Below, piece after piece: positions 1-8,786 of a stretch of DNA of 18,139 nucleotides. Origin of the DNA: JAZDLC01 sp043802345 (GTDB taxonomy: Bacteria > Planctomycetota > B15-G4 > JADJEK01); contig JAZDLC010000285.1 in NCBI GenBank assembly GCA_043802345.1, forward strand, positions 1 through 18,139. Reading direction: 5' to 3'. The position numbers and the translations under genes were made by a program. The notes under the pieces are model-generated. The model was not told where the DNA came from. It ran no database searches and saw nothing but the letters and a program-made list of their open reading frames with translations. Position 1 is the first letter of the stretch, and each line of letters opens with the position of its first letter.

Positions 1-320
1 CCTGGATCCTCCCGCACGGAGTGACGGAGATCCTGGCCCTGATCATCTGCGCCGGCGCAGGCCTGGCCCTCGGACAGGCCTTGCTGTTTCCCGGCCCGTA
101 CCGGCGGCTCGACAACCTGGCGAGGGCCGGCCGGAACGGAGCGGTCGTGGTGCTTGGCGCGGCCTGCTTGTTCTTCATCGCGGGCCTCATCGAGGGGATC
201 TTCCGGCAGTCCGTCACGAACGTCGTCATCCGATGTGGCGTTGCCTTGCTGACGCTCCTCTTCTGGATCGCCTACTTCCGCCTGGGTCACAAACAGGGAG
301 AGAGCCGTGCGTCGTCATGA
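1..320 (+). CDS. SpoIIM-family (DUF95) integral membrane protein, C-terminal fragment
   Basis: The frame is open from position 3 at the window edge, so the 5' part of the gene is missing. It reads W-I-L-P-H-G-V-T-E followed by a small-residue helix rich in Ala, Gly and Leu. The 'LPHG-x-x-E' motif followed by A-G-x-G-L-x-L-G is the hallmark of the last third of SpoIIM-type membrane proteins (seen, with family knowledge). Two further hydrophobic helices follow, near GAVVVLGAACLFFIAGLIEG and CGVALLTLLFWIAYF. Outside spore-formers this family often sits beside RDD proteins, MoxR ATPases and DUF58 proteins in envelope-associated clusters; the overlapping RDD gene here fits that. The GTG at 21 would be an internal start and is rejected because the motif begins upstream of it. 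Its role in this organism is unknown. Confidence 0.82.
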   Translation, partial: WILPHGVTEILALIICAGAGLALGQALLFPGPYRRLDNLARAGRNGAVVVLGAACLFFIAGLIEGIFRQSVTNVVIRCGVALLTLLFWIAYFRLGHKQGESRASS

Positions 321-1194
321 GCGCCTCTTCATGCGCGAGGAAGACCCGTCGGCAGCGCGGCTCCTGACGACGCCGGAGGGAATGGAGGTCCGGTTCCATG
401 TGGCGGCCCTGCCCGAGCGTCTGATCGCCTTCCTGATCGACATGATCGCGGTCGGCCTGATCCTGATCGTGCTCGTGACCGGCGTGGGGTTCGTCGGGTT
501 CTTCTTTCCGGTCGCCGGGGCGTTCATCCTCCTGCTCGTCTTCCTGGTCTGGAACTTCTACTTCGTCTGGTTCGAAGGACGCCGGCAGGGGCTGACCAGC
601 GGCAAGCGGGCCATGCGCCTGCGCGTGATCGACCGGCGCGGCGGGCCGCTGACCATGGAGGCCGTGCTCGCGCGAAACCTCGCCCGCAACGTCGAGGTCC
701 TGCTGCCGTTGATCATCTTCGCCCAGCGGGAATCGCTGACGCAGACCATGCCCGGCTGGGCCGGTCTGCTCTCTCTCGTCTGGGTCATTCTGTTCTGCCT
801 GCTGCCGCTCCTCAACCCGGACCATCTACGCGTCGGAGACATGATCGCCGGTACGATGGTGGTCTCGTCGCCCAGGAAACCGCTCCTGATCGATGTGGCC
901 AGGCAGACGAGGAAAGCCGGCGACGAGCCGCTCTATACCTTCTCGGCCCGGCAGATGGAGATCTACGGGATCTACGAGCTGCAGGTCCTGGAACAGCTCC
1001 TGCGCGAGCGAACGCCGGACCAGATCAGGAAGCTGCGCGCCGTCGGCCAGACGATCCGCGGGAAGATCGGCTGGGACGCTGACGAAGCGGAGATCGACGA
1101 GCGGCGCTTCCTGACCGAGTTCTATCAAGCTCAGCGGCGACACCACGAACACCGCCTGACTCTCGGCAAGCGGCAGGAATTCAAGCGACGCTGA
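307..1194 (+). CDS. RDD family membrane protein
   Basis: A 295-residue protein with an RDD domain at about residues 25-190. The name-giving residues are visible as Arg38 and Asp45 in 'PERLIAFLID' and Asp178 in 'RVGDMIAGT'. Hydrophobic helices lie near 40-60, 64-88, 130-138 and 150-170. A charged cytoplasmic tail of about 100 residues follows, as is common in RDD proteins next to SpoIIM genes. The GTG at 307 is preferred because AGGGAG lies 6 nt upstream (295-300), and the start overlaps the SpoIIM gene by 14 nt, which implies translational coupling. An ATG at 331 is possible but has no comparable ribosome site. RDD proteins have been linked to ion transport in some bacteria; the substrate here cannot be told. 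Confidence 0.87.
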   Translation: MRRHERLFMREEDPSAARLLTTPEGMEVRFHVAALPERLIAFLIDMIAVGLILIVLVTGVGFVGFFFPVAGAFILLLVFLVWNFYFVWFEGRRQGLTSGKRAMRLRVIDRRGGPLTMEAVLARNLARNVEVLLPLIIFAQRESLTQTMPGWAGLLSLVWVILFCLLPLLNPDHLRVGDMIAGTMVVSSPRKPLLIDVARQTRKAGDEPLYTFSARQMEIYGIYELQVLEQLLRERTPDQIRKLRAVGQTIRGKIGWDADEAEIDERRFLTEFYQAQRRHHEHRLTLGKRQEFKRR

Positions 1195-1195
1195 G

Positions 1196-2116
1196 CTACT
1201 CGAACACGGTGACCAGATCCTCGATCGTCGCCCCCTCCCTTCCTGAGCGCAGCGCCTGGTACGTCGCACCCTGAAGCGCGGCAAGAACGCTGCTGTAGAT
1301 GACGGAGAGTGCGAGCAGGGAGTAGGCCTGGGCTCCGTCGTAGATCCTCCCAGTGAAGGCACCCTTTGGCGCCATCGCGAAGGTGGCCAGGAAGGTGCAA
1401 GCCCCCACGAGCATTCCGAGAATGATGTTCATCCAGAAGATCGTCCAGCGGTTGTTCCGGGTCAGCGTCACGCTGCGCTTCAGGGACTCAAAGGGCCCGC
1501 ACGATTCCGCGACAGCGACGGGAATCGCAACGAAAAGCATGACGTTGACGATCGCACCGGCCACGTAGCCGGCGAAGATCAAGAGGGCATGGAGGGCAGT
1601 GAGCACGCGAGAGGAGCCCTCTGTCCAGCCAAACGGTTTGAGAATCGACGGGACAGAGAGGCACAGGACGATGAGGATGCCGGCGAAGATGCCCGCGCCC
1701 ATGATCACCCAGAACCGGCGGACACAGGCTCGCACACACTCCGACCAGCCGAGCCTGTGACCGTTCAGCTGGCGAAAGACACTGTAGGAAACGAACCCGC
1801 AGAGAAGGATGCCGGCGATGCGGGTTCCATAGTCGGTGAGAAAATCCAGTCGACCCTGCCCCGTCATCTCGCCGTCTCGATCCAGGAGATAGGCCAGGAG
1901 GACGAACAGCGGCGACGAGATGATCAGAGCGGCCAGGGTGAACGGGATCACATTCCGGAACCAGATCGAGAAGCCGGTGCGCAGGGTCCGGCCCAGCTGG
2001 ATGGCGTGATACCTCCTTCGCCTGCGCGTCCGCCGCACTGCCCGCTGGACGGGCGCAGCCTCCTTCGGCTCCGCGATCTCCTCGAAGTCGGGCGGGATCT
2101 CTGCGTCTTCGGTCAC
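1196..2116 (-). CDS. Multi-pass membrane protein resembling GPDPase-membrane-domain/YciC-like proteins
   Basis: A protein of about 306 residues with an acidic, Pro-rich start, a basic stretch (RRTRRRRR near residue 30) and about six membrane helices (roughly 52-77, 97-113, 133-158, 170-200, 222-248, 262-285). The segment 'ESLKRSVTLTRNNRWTIF' resembles the conserved 'ALkRSw.Lt.g..w.iF' motif between late helices of glycerophosphodiester phosphodiesterase membrane domains and related proteins. No catalytic domain is attached, so an enzymatic role is not claimed. The GTG at 2116 is preferred because AGGGGA precedes it by 5 nt. An ATG at 2167 in the same frame lacks a ribosome site, and the much longer open frame reaching 2998 is antisense to the sigma gene. 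It ends 1 nt from the stop of the RDD gene and is divergent from the sigma gene. Confidence 0.72.
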   Translation of the reverse strand: MTEDAEIPPDFEEIAEPKEAAPVQRAVRRTRRRRRYHAIQLGRTLRTGFSIWFRNVIPFTLAALIISSPLFVLLAYLLDRDGEMTGQGRLDFLTDYGTRIAGILLCGFVSYSVFRQLNGHRLGWSECVRACVRRFWVIMGAGIFAGILIVLCLSVPSILKPFGWTEGSSRVLTALHALLIFAGYVAGAIVNVMLFVAIPVAVAESCGPFESLKRSVTLTRNNRWTIFWMNIILGMLVGACTFLATFAMAPKGAFTGRIYDGAQAYSLLALSVIYSSVLAALQGATYQALRSGREGATIEDLVTVFE

Positions 2117-2121
2117 TCGTT

Positions 2122-2127
2122 TCCCCT
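2122..2127 (-). promoter_or_regulatory. Ribosome binding site deciding the membrane-protein start
   Basis: On the minus strand AGGGGA lies 5 nt before the GTG at 2116. The alternative ATG at 2167 has only an unrelated, AT-leaning leader. The 187-nt divergent gap from 2117 to 2303 must carry promoters for both genes, but I see no convincing -35/-10 pair in it. Confidence 0.45.
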
Positions 2128-2290
2128 GGTCAAGTTCCTTGTCGGCCGCAGACCATGAACGCGACATGATAGCGAATGTTGGTCCGACCTTGCCCCGCCC
2201 GGCTTGCGATTCCATGACAGTATTTCCAGGATTGCTGAAGTGCATCCTGCCTCTGGAGAGTCCTTCTTTCTGAATGACGGAGTTCACCGA

Positions 2291-2297
2291 GGAAGGA
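2291..2297 (+). promoter_or_regulatory. Ribosome binding site deciding the sigma-fusion start
   Basis: GGAAGGA lies 6 nt before the ATG at 2304. The earlier in-frame ATG at 2274 follows a pyrimidine-rich stretch without a Shine-Dalgarno match, and the ten residues it would add precede the usual beginning of sigma region 2. Confidence 0.5.
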
Positions 2298-2303
2298 CCA
2301 GGA

Positions 2304-5300
2304 ATGACGAACATCGCGCATCGACTCGACCTCGATCGTCTGCTCTGCCAGGACGGATTCGTCCGTAGCGTGGCGCGCGGGCTGGTGCTGGACGAGAACA
2401 CCGTCGATGACGTCGTGCAGGAGACCTTCCTGCGGGCCTTGCGCGGCGGGCCGAGCCAGGGAGGGAGCCTTGCCGGTTGGCTCCGGACCGTGGCACGGAA
2501 CGTCGCGCGCTCGATCCGACGCAGAGAGGAGAGTCGAGAGCGACGGCATGCGCAGGCTGCCGGTCCCCCACCGACACCGTGGCCCGAGGAGATCCTCGAA
2601 CGCGAGGAGTTGCGGCGCCAGGTCGTGGAAGCGGTCTTCTCCCTCGACGAGCCGTATCGGACCGTCGTCCTGCTCCGCCACTTCGAGGAGTTGACGCCAG
2701 AGGAGATCGCCGGCAGGCTCGCCCTGCCCGTGCGGACCGTCTGGACCCGCCTGCTGCGGGCGCGCTCGATGCTGAAGACGAAGCTGGCCAGGGGAAATCG
2801 CGGCGACGAGGGGTGGAGGCGCGGCCTGCTCTGCCTGGCGGGAGTCGACGCGAAGGCGATCGTGGCGAGCGGCGCCACCGCTGCTCTCGGCATGAAGCTG
2901 ATCTGGGCGGCGGCGATCGTGCTGGTCACGGCCGGACTGGTGCCGGCGTTCCTCGTCGACCCTTCCGAAGACCCGCTCGATTCACAGGCCTCGGCCACTC
3001 TCCCGGCGGCCGATCGTCATGAGGGCGGCGAACGACACGGCGGTCAGGATGGCGGCGGCCCAGGAGCCGAACGGGTGGCGCTCACCGGAACAGTCCAGGG
3101 CGATTTGGAGTCCGCGATTTCCTGCCGTGTAATCGATCCGTCGGGAGAGCCGGTTGGTCACGCGCTTGCCATGGGTCGCACCGACAGGAATGAACCGTGG
3201 CTGGAGATGGGGCGCGCGGACTCCGCGGGGCTCGTGCGGATCGAGTGGGACGACCTCGCTCTGCTCGACCTGGAGTTTCGAGCCGATGGATACGTTCCAG
3301 TCGTCAGGGAGTCCCTGGCGCGGGGCGATTCCTGCGACGTCATTCTCCGGCGTGGCGTGAAGGTCCGGGGAGAGGTCGTCGACGCCGAGAGCGAACGGCC
3401 GATCGTCGGCGCAACGGTTGGCGCCCGATTCGAGCGATTCGCCGGCTCGGTCGGGACGCAGACCGATACCTCCGGGCGCTTCGAGTTGATCCTGCCCGGG
3501 TTCTGCGCCTCACTCTCGATCAACCACGAGAACTACGCGCAGTGGAGCGAGGGGCCCTTCCTGTCCGATCCGGATCAGGAAACGCGCAAGATCCGCCTCT
3601 CGACCCTGCTCGAGACCAACCCCACCTACGTGCGCGTCCTGGACCGGGTCACGGAGCAGCCGCTCGAGAGGGTCGAGACCTCGCCCTACCCGGCGAGTCC
3701 GCTCGGCGGCGGCATGGTCGAAACCAGGTGTCTGAGCCGCGGCGACAGCAAGGTCTTCGACCTCCGGTCGCCGGGGTATGTCGGAATCAAGGTGACGTGC
3801 GACGAAGAAGAGGGCGGCAGTCCCGAACGACCGCTGGTGTTGGAGATGTCACGGAAGGTGACGGTGACGGGGCGGGTCGAGGATCCCCGCGGGAATCCCG
3901 TCGCAGGGGTCTCCGTCCGGCGTCGCGCGAAAACCGTGCGCAACGGCGCGCAGTGGCCCGACCTTCCGTACGATCAGACCGTCCTGACCGATTCAGGAGG
4001 TCGCTTCGAGCTGCGCGATCTCCCGCCCTCGAATATCGCGGACTACGGGCTGGTCCTGAGCCACCCGGACTTCGCGGATCTCACCGTCGGAAGAGTCACG
4101 GTTCCGGAAACAACCCGCCACGAGCTGGCGCCGTACCGTCTGAGCCTCGGGCGCGGCATCCGTGGGACCGTCCGCCGCGCGGACGACCACTCTGCGATCG
4201 CCGGAGCCAGGGTCCAGTGCGGCTCGCGTGCGGTCCTGAGCGGCGAAGATGGAACCTTCTGCCTCGATCATCTGACCGGATTCGTGAACCTGGTCGTGCA
4301 TGCCGCGGGGATGGTGCCGTGCACCCTGAACATCTCTACCGACGAATCGGCGAGCGATCTGGAGGTCATGCTGGAGAGCGGACTCTCGATCTCAGGCATC
4401 GTGCTCGACGCCGATGATTGCCCGGCCACGGGTGCGGCCGTGCGGGCGGTTCTCGAGAAGAGCGAGGCTCGTGACCTGAACTCGAACGGCCTGCTTCGAG
4501 AAGAGGGGATTCTCGCCTGGGCGGATACCGGCGGCCGGTTTCGGATCGACGGTCTGGCGGAAGGAACGTACGGACTGATCGCCGGCCAGTTTGGAGCACC
4601 CTCGGCCGGGAGGGGAATGAAGGCCTACACCACGCTGGCCGTGGCCGGCGACGAGGACGTGCAAGTGCGCCTGGAAGCGCTCTCTGGCATCGTCATGAAG
4701 CTCGTCTCGGCGCGCACCGGACGTCCGGTTTGCCGCTACGCGTACCGCGTTGAGTACTGCGGCGGCCTGTGGAATCGGGGCGCACTCGGCAAGGGCGGCA
4801 TCGCCGCGAGCAACTCCTTCTTCGAGGTACTCTCGCCGGGCGGCATCGCCAACCTCGCGGTCGAGGCGCCGGGGTATGCTCCGTTCGTCATGACCGGAAT
4901 CCGGGTGGGAGAAGGAGAGATCAGGGAGATCGAGGTCATGCTGGAGGACCCTTCTTCCCTGACTGGCGTCGTCCGCGACGAGATGGGTCGGCCACTGGCA
5001 GATGTGGCGCTTCACCTCTCCATGGAGCGGATGATATTTCGCGACAGCGAAGCGCTCGAGCGGACCGCGCTCAGCGACGAGCAGGGACGCTATCAGTTCA
5101 ATGGGCTTGGGGGCGGCGAATGGACGATTCAGCGGGCGGAGGTCGGCCGGCAAGGCGAGACCCTGGCGAGGTCGATCAGGGTGCATCCCGACCGGTTCAC
5201 GGTTGGCGTGAGCACCTCGGCCACCGCAGATCTCATCGCCGAGTCCCCGCGGGGCGCCACGCTCTTCGGACAGGTCACTCCCAAGCCGGGTGAGCGGATC

Positions 5301-5555
5301 ACGAGCCTTCTCGTCATGCTCTGGCGCGCCGAAGAAGGGAACCACCCGTACGCAATTGCCCCAATCGACGAAGACGGACGCTACAGCATCCCCTTCCTCC
5401 CGCCTGGCCAGTACACGTTGGGCGCGTCGATCAGCGAGGTGTATGAAGGAGGCACCCGGAGTCACGAGAACGTGGGCATCCGCTTGGTGGACGTGCCGGA
5501 GTCTGGTGAGGTCGAGGCCGACCTCGACATCAGCCGGCTCAGGCAGTCGCGGTGA
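2304..5555 (+). CDS. ECF-type sigma factor fused to a transmembrane helix and repeated carboxypeptidase-regulatory-like domains
   Basis: About 1083 residues. Residues ~11-75 are sigma-70 region 2 ('DDVVQETFLRAL', 'GWLRTVARNVARSIRRR'). Residues ~95-160 are region 4, with the helix-turn-helix around 'LTPEEIAGRLALPVRTVWTRLLRAR'. One hydrophobic helix follows at ~198-218, then a Gly/His-rich linker. The remaining ~800 residues hold repeated beta-sandwich units of the carboxypeptidase regulatory-like/SdrD-B type. Each begins like 'V-x-G-x-V-x-D' and ends like 'TDxxGRFEL' or 'DEDGRYSI' (near 350, 515, 615, 695, 885 and 985). Typical ECF factors are about 180 residues, so this is a sixfold extension. 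Arg/Lys before the helix predict sigma inside and repeats outside. No separate anti-sigma gene is adjacent; the kinase gene follows 83 nt downstream. C-terminally extended ECF factors are known in Planctomycetota; target genes cannot be told. Confidence 0.88.
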   Translation: MTNIAHRLDLDRLLCQDGFVRSVARGLVLDENTVDDVVQETFLRALRGGPSQGGSLAGWLRTVARNVARSIRRREESRERRHAQAAGPPPTPWPEEILEREELRRQVVEAVFSLDEPYRTVVLLRHFEELTPEEIAGRLALPVRTVWTRLLRARSMLKTKLARGNRGDEGWRRGLLCLAGVDAKAIVASGATAALGMKLIWAAAIVLVTAGLVPAFLVDPSEDPLDSQASATLPAADRHEGGERHGGQDGGGPGAERVALTGTVQGDLESAISCRVIDPSGEPVGHALAMGRTDRNEPWLEMGRADSAGLVRIEWDDLALLDLEFRADGYVPVVRESLARGDSCDVILRRGVKVRGEVVDAESERPIVGATVGARFERFAGSVGTQTDTSGRFELILPGFCASLSINHENYAQWSEGPFLSDPDQETRKIRLSTLLETNPTYVRVLDRVTEQPLERVETSPYPASPLGGGMVETRCLSRGDSKVFDLRSPGYVGIKVTCDEEEGGSPERPLVLEMSRKVTVTGRVEDPRGNPVAGVSVRRRAKTVRNGAQWPDLPYDQTVLTDSGGRFELRDLPPSNIADYGLVLSHPDFADLTVGRVTVPETTRHELAPYRLSLGRGIRGTVRRADDHSAIAGARVQCGSRAVLSGEDGTFCLDHLTGFVNLVVHAAGMVPCTLNISTDESASDLEVMLESGLSISGIVLDADDCPATGAAVRAVLEKSEARDLNSNGLLREEGILAWADTGGRFRIDGLAEGTYGLIAGQFGAPSAGRGMKAYTTLAVAGDEDVQVRLEALSGIVMKLVSARTGRPVCRYAYRVEYCGGLWNRGALGKGGIAASNSFFEVLSPGGIANLAVEAPGYAPFVMTGIRVGEGEIREIEVMLEDPSSLTGVVRDEMGRPLADVALHLSMERMIFRDSEALERTALSDEQGRYQFNGLGGGEWTIQRAEVGRQGETLARSIRVHPDRFTVGVSTSATADLIAESPRGATLFGQVTPKPGERITSLLVMLWRAEEGNHPYAIAPIDEDGRYSIPFLPPGQYTLGASISEVYEGGTRSHENVGIRLVDVPESGEVEADLDISRLRQSR

Positions 5556-5629
5556 GACCGAGCCGTTTTCGAAAAAGTCTGACCACAGAGGAACGATCCC
5601 GTCCGGTAGAGTGAAGTCCAACTCGCACC

Positions 5630-5636
5630 GGAGGAG
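5630..5636 (+). promoter_or_regulatory. Strong ribosome binding site of the kinase gene
   Basis: GGAGGAG ends 2 nt before the GTG at 5639; the core GGAGG is 4 nt away. The 83-nt gap after the sigma gene shows no terminator-like hairpin, so read-through from the sigma gene is plausible. Confidence 0.5.
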
Positions 5637-5638
5637 AC

Positions 5639-8600
5639 GTGGCGGAATCCCGATCAGACAGCGAAGACCGCGTCGACGAACTGCTCGCCGAGTACATCGT
5701 GCGGACGGAGCAGGGGGAGGAGGATGCGCTCGCCAGGATTTCGGAGGAGCATCCGGAAGATGCCTCCGAGCTGACGAACCGGGTGTTGAAGTGGCAGCAC
5801 TGGCAGCAGGTCATCGGCAAGATGGCCCAGCCGGAGCAGATCACGCGGCGCTGGGGCCGCTTCACACTCGTCCGGGAGCTGGGACGGGGCGGGATGGGCG
5901 TGGTCTATCTCGCCCACGACGAGCAGCTCGACCGGACGGTCGCGCTCAAGGCGCTGACCACGCCGGCCCTGGCCGGGTCGCGCGCCGCCACCCGCTTCGA
6001 ACGGGAGGTGAGGGCCGCGGCCAGCCTCCACCATCCGAACATCGTGCCGATCTACGAGGTCGGCGAGCAGGATGGCGTGCCTTTCTTCACCATGGAGTAT
6101 GTCGAGGGGCAGACTCTCGGCGACGCCATCGACCGCCTCCGGGCTCTCGATGTCTCCCCGTCGAAGCTCTCCGGGGTTCATCTGGGGCGGACCACGCTGA
6201 TCGACACGGCTGCTGCCGGATCCGCGGAACCGAGCAAGGACCGCCCGACCGATGTGGAGTCGCCCACCGAACGGCTGCGCGTGGTCTGGCGGGAAAACTT
6301 CGTGGAGACGATCTGCCTGCTGGTGCTGGAGATCGCCGAAGCGTTGGAACATGCCCACCGGCAGGGCGTCATCCACCGCGACGTCAAACCGTCCAACATC
6401 ATGGTCTGTCCCGATGGGAAGCCGCAGCTCTTCGATTTCGGCCTGGCCCGCACCGAATCGGCCCACAGCCTGACCGTTTCGGGCGACTTCGTCGGCACGC
6501 CGCAGTACGTCTCTCCCGAGCAGATTGCCGCCAAGACGACCGGGATCGATCACCGCACCGATATCTACTCCCTTGGGGTGACCCTGTTCGAACTGCTGAC
6601 CCTCCGGGCGCCCTTCGAAGGTGAGACTACCCAGCAGATCTTCAAGCAGATCGTCTCCAAGGAACCGCCCTCTTTGCGCAAACTGAACTCCGCGGTGCCG
6701 CGCGACCTGGAGACGATCTGCACCCAGGCGATGGCGAAGGATGCGGGACGCCGGTACGCGACCGCCGGCGACATGGCGGGGGACCTGCGGCGTTTCCTGG
6801 AGCACCGACCGATTGTCGCCCGTCCGGTCGGCCCGGCGACCCGCCTCTTGCGTTGGACCCAGCGCAACCCAGCCTGGGCCACGGCCTGGGCGCTCGCCTT
6901 CCTCCTGGTGGTCGGTGGCCCCTTGACCTTCGGCATCCACCAGCGCAGCGCAAAGAAGGAGACCGATCAGCAGCGTGTCCGCGCCGAGCGGAATCTCGAC
7001 TGGGCGCTCGAATCGGTCGACCGGATGTTGACCCGGGTGAGCGACCAGCGCCTGAATGATCTGCCCTGGGCGGGTCCGGTGCGCCTGGCCCTGCTCGAGG
7101 ACGCTCTCTCCCTCTACCGCACGCTGCTCGCGGAACAGGGAGAGAATCGCGTGCTGCGGAGGCGGACCGGGCAGGCGTTTTGCCGTCTCGGCTCGTGCCT
7201 GCTGGACCTGGGGAGAATCGAGGAGGCCGGCCAGGCCGCGGAAAGCGCGATCCAGGTGCATGAGCAGCTCCTCAGCGAGGAGCCGGGGAACCTCGACCAC
7301 CAGTTCGATCTCGCGGGCGCCGTCCACCTTCAGGCGCTGCTCCTGTCCGAGAGCGAGAAGCCGGCGGAGGCGATCGCGTCGGAGCAACGTGCGGTAGAGC
7401 TCGCCGCCGGCGTCGTGGCCGGAAGGCCCGCCGATCCGGCGGCCAGGATCCGGTTGGCGTACGGCCACCTGCTGCTGGCGAATTGCCAGAAGGAAGCCGG
7501 ACACCTGGAGACGGCCGAGCAGGAGTTCGAGCGCGCGATCGAGATCGTGAGCAAGGTCCATCGCGAGTTCCCCGACGACCCGGTCCATGGGGAGGCCCTC
7601 TCCCAGATGCTCCTCGACCAGTCCCTGCTCCTCGGGGACCTCGGCCGCTTGAACGAGTCGTTCCTGGCCGAGCGCCGGGCGATGGAGGTTCTGGAGCAGC
7701 TGCGCCAGAACCACCCCCACTGGAAGGACCTCCGCGCGAGCATCGCCATGGCCTACAACAACCTGGGCCTGCACCTGCTCGAGACCGGGCGCCTCGAGGA
7801 GGCCGAGGAGGCGCTCCTTCAGGGACAGAAGAGAAACCAGACGCTGGTCGAAGACTTCTCGAACATCCCCAGGTACCGCCAGTGGCTGGCGGTCAACCAC
7901 CGCAACCTCGGGATGGTCCTGTTCCAGACGAACCGACCGGATGAGGCCGAGCAGGCCTTCCGCCAGGCGGTGGCAATCCTCGAGGAACTCCTGAAGGACC
8001 ATCCGGGAGTTCTGGAGTATGAAGGCAGCCTGGTCGTCTACCTTGACGAACTGGCTGACGTGCTGATCCGACGGGGGCTCCGCGTCGAGGCCGAAGAGAC
8101 CCTCGACCAGGCGTTGGAAAGGGCCAGGGAAATCTCCGGGGAGAACCGGACGGACATGCGGTGCCTGGCGCTCTGCGCCAGGATACTGAACAGTCTCGCG
8201 CTGCTCTTGTCTGACCAGGACGCGCGCCTCGAGGAGGTACCGCCGCTGCTCAAGGAAGCGCTGGACCAGCAACGGCAAGCTATCGAAATCAATCCGGACG
8301 CCGCGAACTACCGCCAGAACCTCCGCAGCTACTCTGACTTCCTGGCGGAGACCGACCTGCGTCTTGGCGACCATCGCGGCGCGTCCCTTGCCGCCGGCGC
8401 GCTGGCGCGTGCTTTCCCCGGCGACGCGGACAGTCTCCTCCGGGCGGCCGGGCTGCAGGCCCGGTGCGTGACCGCGGCGGAAGAGGACGGTTCTCTCGAC
8501 GACGAGGTGCGTCAGACCCTCGCGACCGGCTACACGCAAAGCGCTCTCGACCTGCTGGAAGCAGCCGCCCGGATCGCTCCTCTGAACCCGGCCGAGCTGA

Positions 8601-8695
8601 CGGGGAACCCCGCCTTCGCGCCGCTTCGGGACACCCCCGGGTTCCAGGCCCTGATCTCCCGCCTGGAGGCGAAGCTTCCGCCCGAGGGTGGTTAG
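5639..8695 (+). CDS. Transmembrane Ser/Thr protein kinase with C-terminal TPR region
   Basis: 1018 residues. The Hanks-type kinase domain spans ~73-390 and has all key elements: glycine loop 'LGRGGMGVV' (81-89), catalytic Lys104 in 'VALK', 'HRDVKPSN' (246-253) with Asp248, 'DFG' (266-268), 'GTPQYVSPEQ' in the activation segment, and 'HRTDIYSLG'. An insert of about 50 residues (~165-215) lies between the hinge and the catalytic loop, which is common in planctomycetal kinases. One membrane helix lies at ~411-432. After it come about 580 residues of helix-turn-helix TPR-like repeats, such as 'AYNNLGLHLLETGRLEEAEEAL' around 705. An intact active site predicts an active kinase. By topology the kinase is inside and the TPR region outside. 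It follows the sigma fusion by 83 nt, like sigma-kinase pairs known as ECF-STK in Planctomycetota; phosphorylation of that sigma is inference. Confidence 0.92.
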   Translation: MAESRSDSEDRVDELLAEYIVRTEQGEEDALARISEEHPEDASELTNRVLKWQHWQQVIGKMAQPEQITRRWGRFTLVRELGRGGMGVVYLAHDEQLDRTVALKALTTPALAGSRAATRFEREVRAAASLHHPNIVPIYEVGEQDGVPFFTMEYVEGQTLGDAIDRLRALDVSPSKLSGVHLGRTTLIDTAAAGSAEPSKDRPTDVESPTERLRVVWRENFVETICLLVLEIAEALEHAHRQGVIHRDVKPSNIMVCPDGKPQLFDFGLARTESAHSLTVSGDFVGTPQYVSPEQIAAKTTGIDHRTDIYSLGVTLFELLTLRAPFEGETTQQIFKQIVSKEPPSLRKLNSAVPRDLETICTQAMAKDAGRRYATAGDMAGDLRRFLEHRPIVARPVGPATRLLRWTQRNPAWATAWALAFLLVVGGPLTFGIHQRSAKKETDQQRVRAERNLDWALESVDRMLTRVSDQRLNDLPWAGPVRLALLEDALSLYRTLLAEQGENRVLRRRTGQAFCRLGSCLLDLGRIEEAGQAAESAIQVHEQLLSEEPGNLDHQFDLAGAVHLQALLLSESEKPAEAIASEQRAVELAAGVVAGRPADPAARIRLAYGHLLLANCQKEAGHLETAEQEFERAIEIVSKVHREFPDDPVHGEALSQMLLDQSLLLGDLGRLNESFLAERRAMEVLEQLRQNHPHWKDLRASIAMAYNNLGLHLLETGRLEEAEEALLQGQKRNQTLVEDFSNIPRYRQWLAVNHRNLGMVLFQTNRPDEAEQAFRQAVAILEELLKDHPGVLEYEGSLVVYLDELADVLIRRGLRVEAEETLDQALERAREISGENRTDMRCLALCARILNSLALLLSDQDARLEEVPPLLKEALDQQRQAIEINPDAANYRQNLRSYSDFLAETDLRLGDHRGASLAAGALARAFPGDADSLLRAAGLQARCVTAAEEDGSLDDEVRQTLATGYTQSALDLLEAAARIAPLNPAELTGNPAFAPLRDTPGFQALISRLEAKLPPEGG

Positions 8696-8786
8696 GCGGA
8701 GATCCACTACAGTCCAGCGGTGATTCGAGCCGACCCGGATGAAGAGCCATCAATCCGCGGCATGAGCCACAGGAAGGGAACCCGTC

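Noticed and set aside
2168..2998. N-terminal extension of the minus-strand membrane protein up to 2998
   Set aside because: It lies antisense to sigma regions 2 and 4, has Arg/Ser-rich shadow composition and no start site; the membrane protein is complete from 2116.
5654..8707. A 1017-codon open frame antisense to the kinase gene
   Set aside because: It is a mirror of the GC-biased third codon positions of the kinase; the sense frame carries all kinase motifs, while the antisense protein is Arg/Gln/Gly-rich with no domain.
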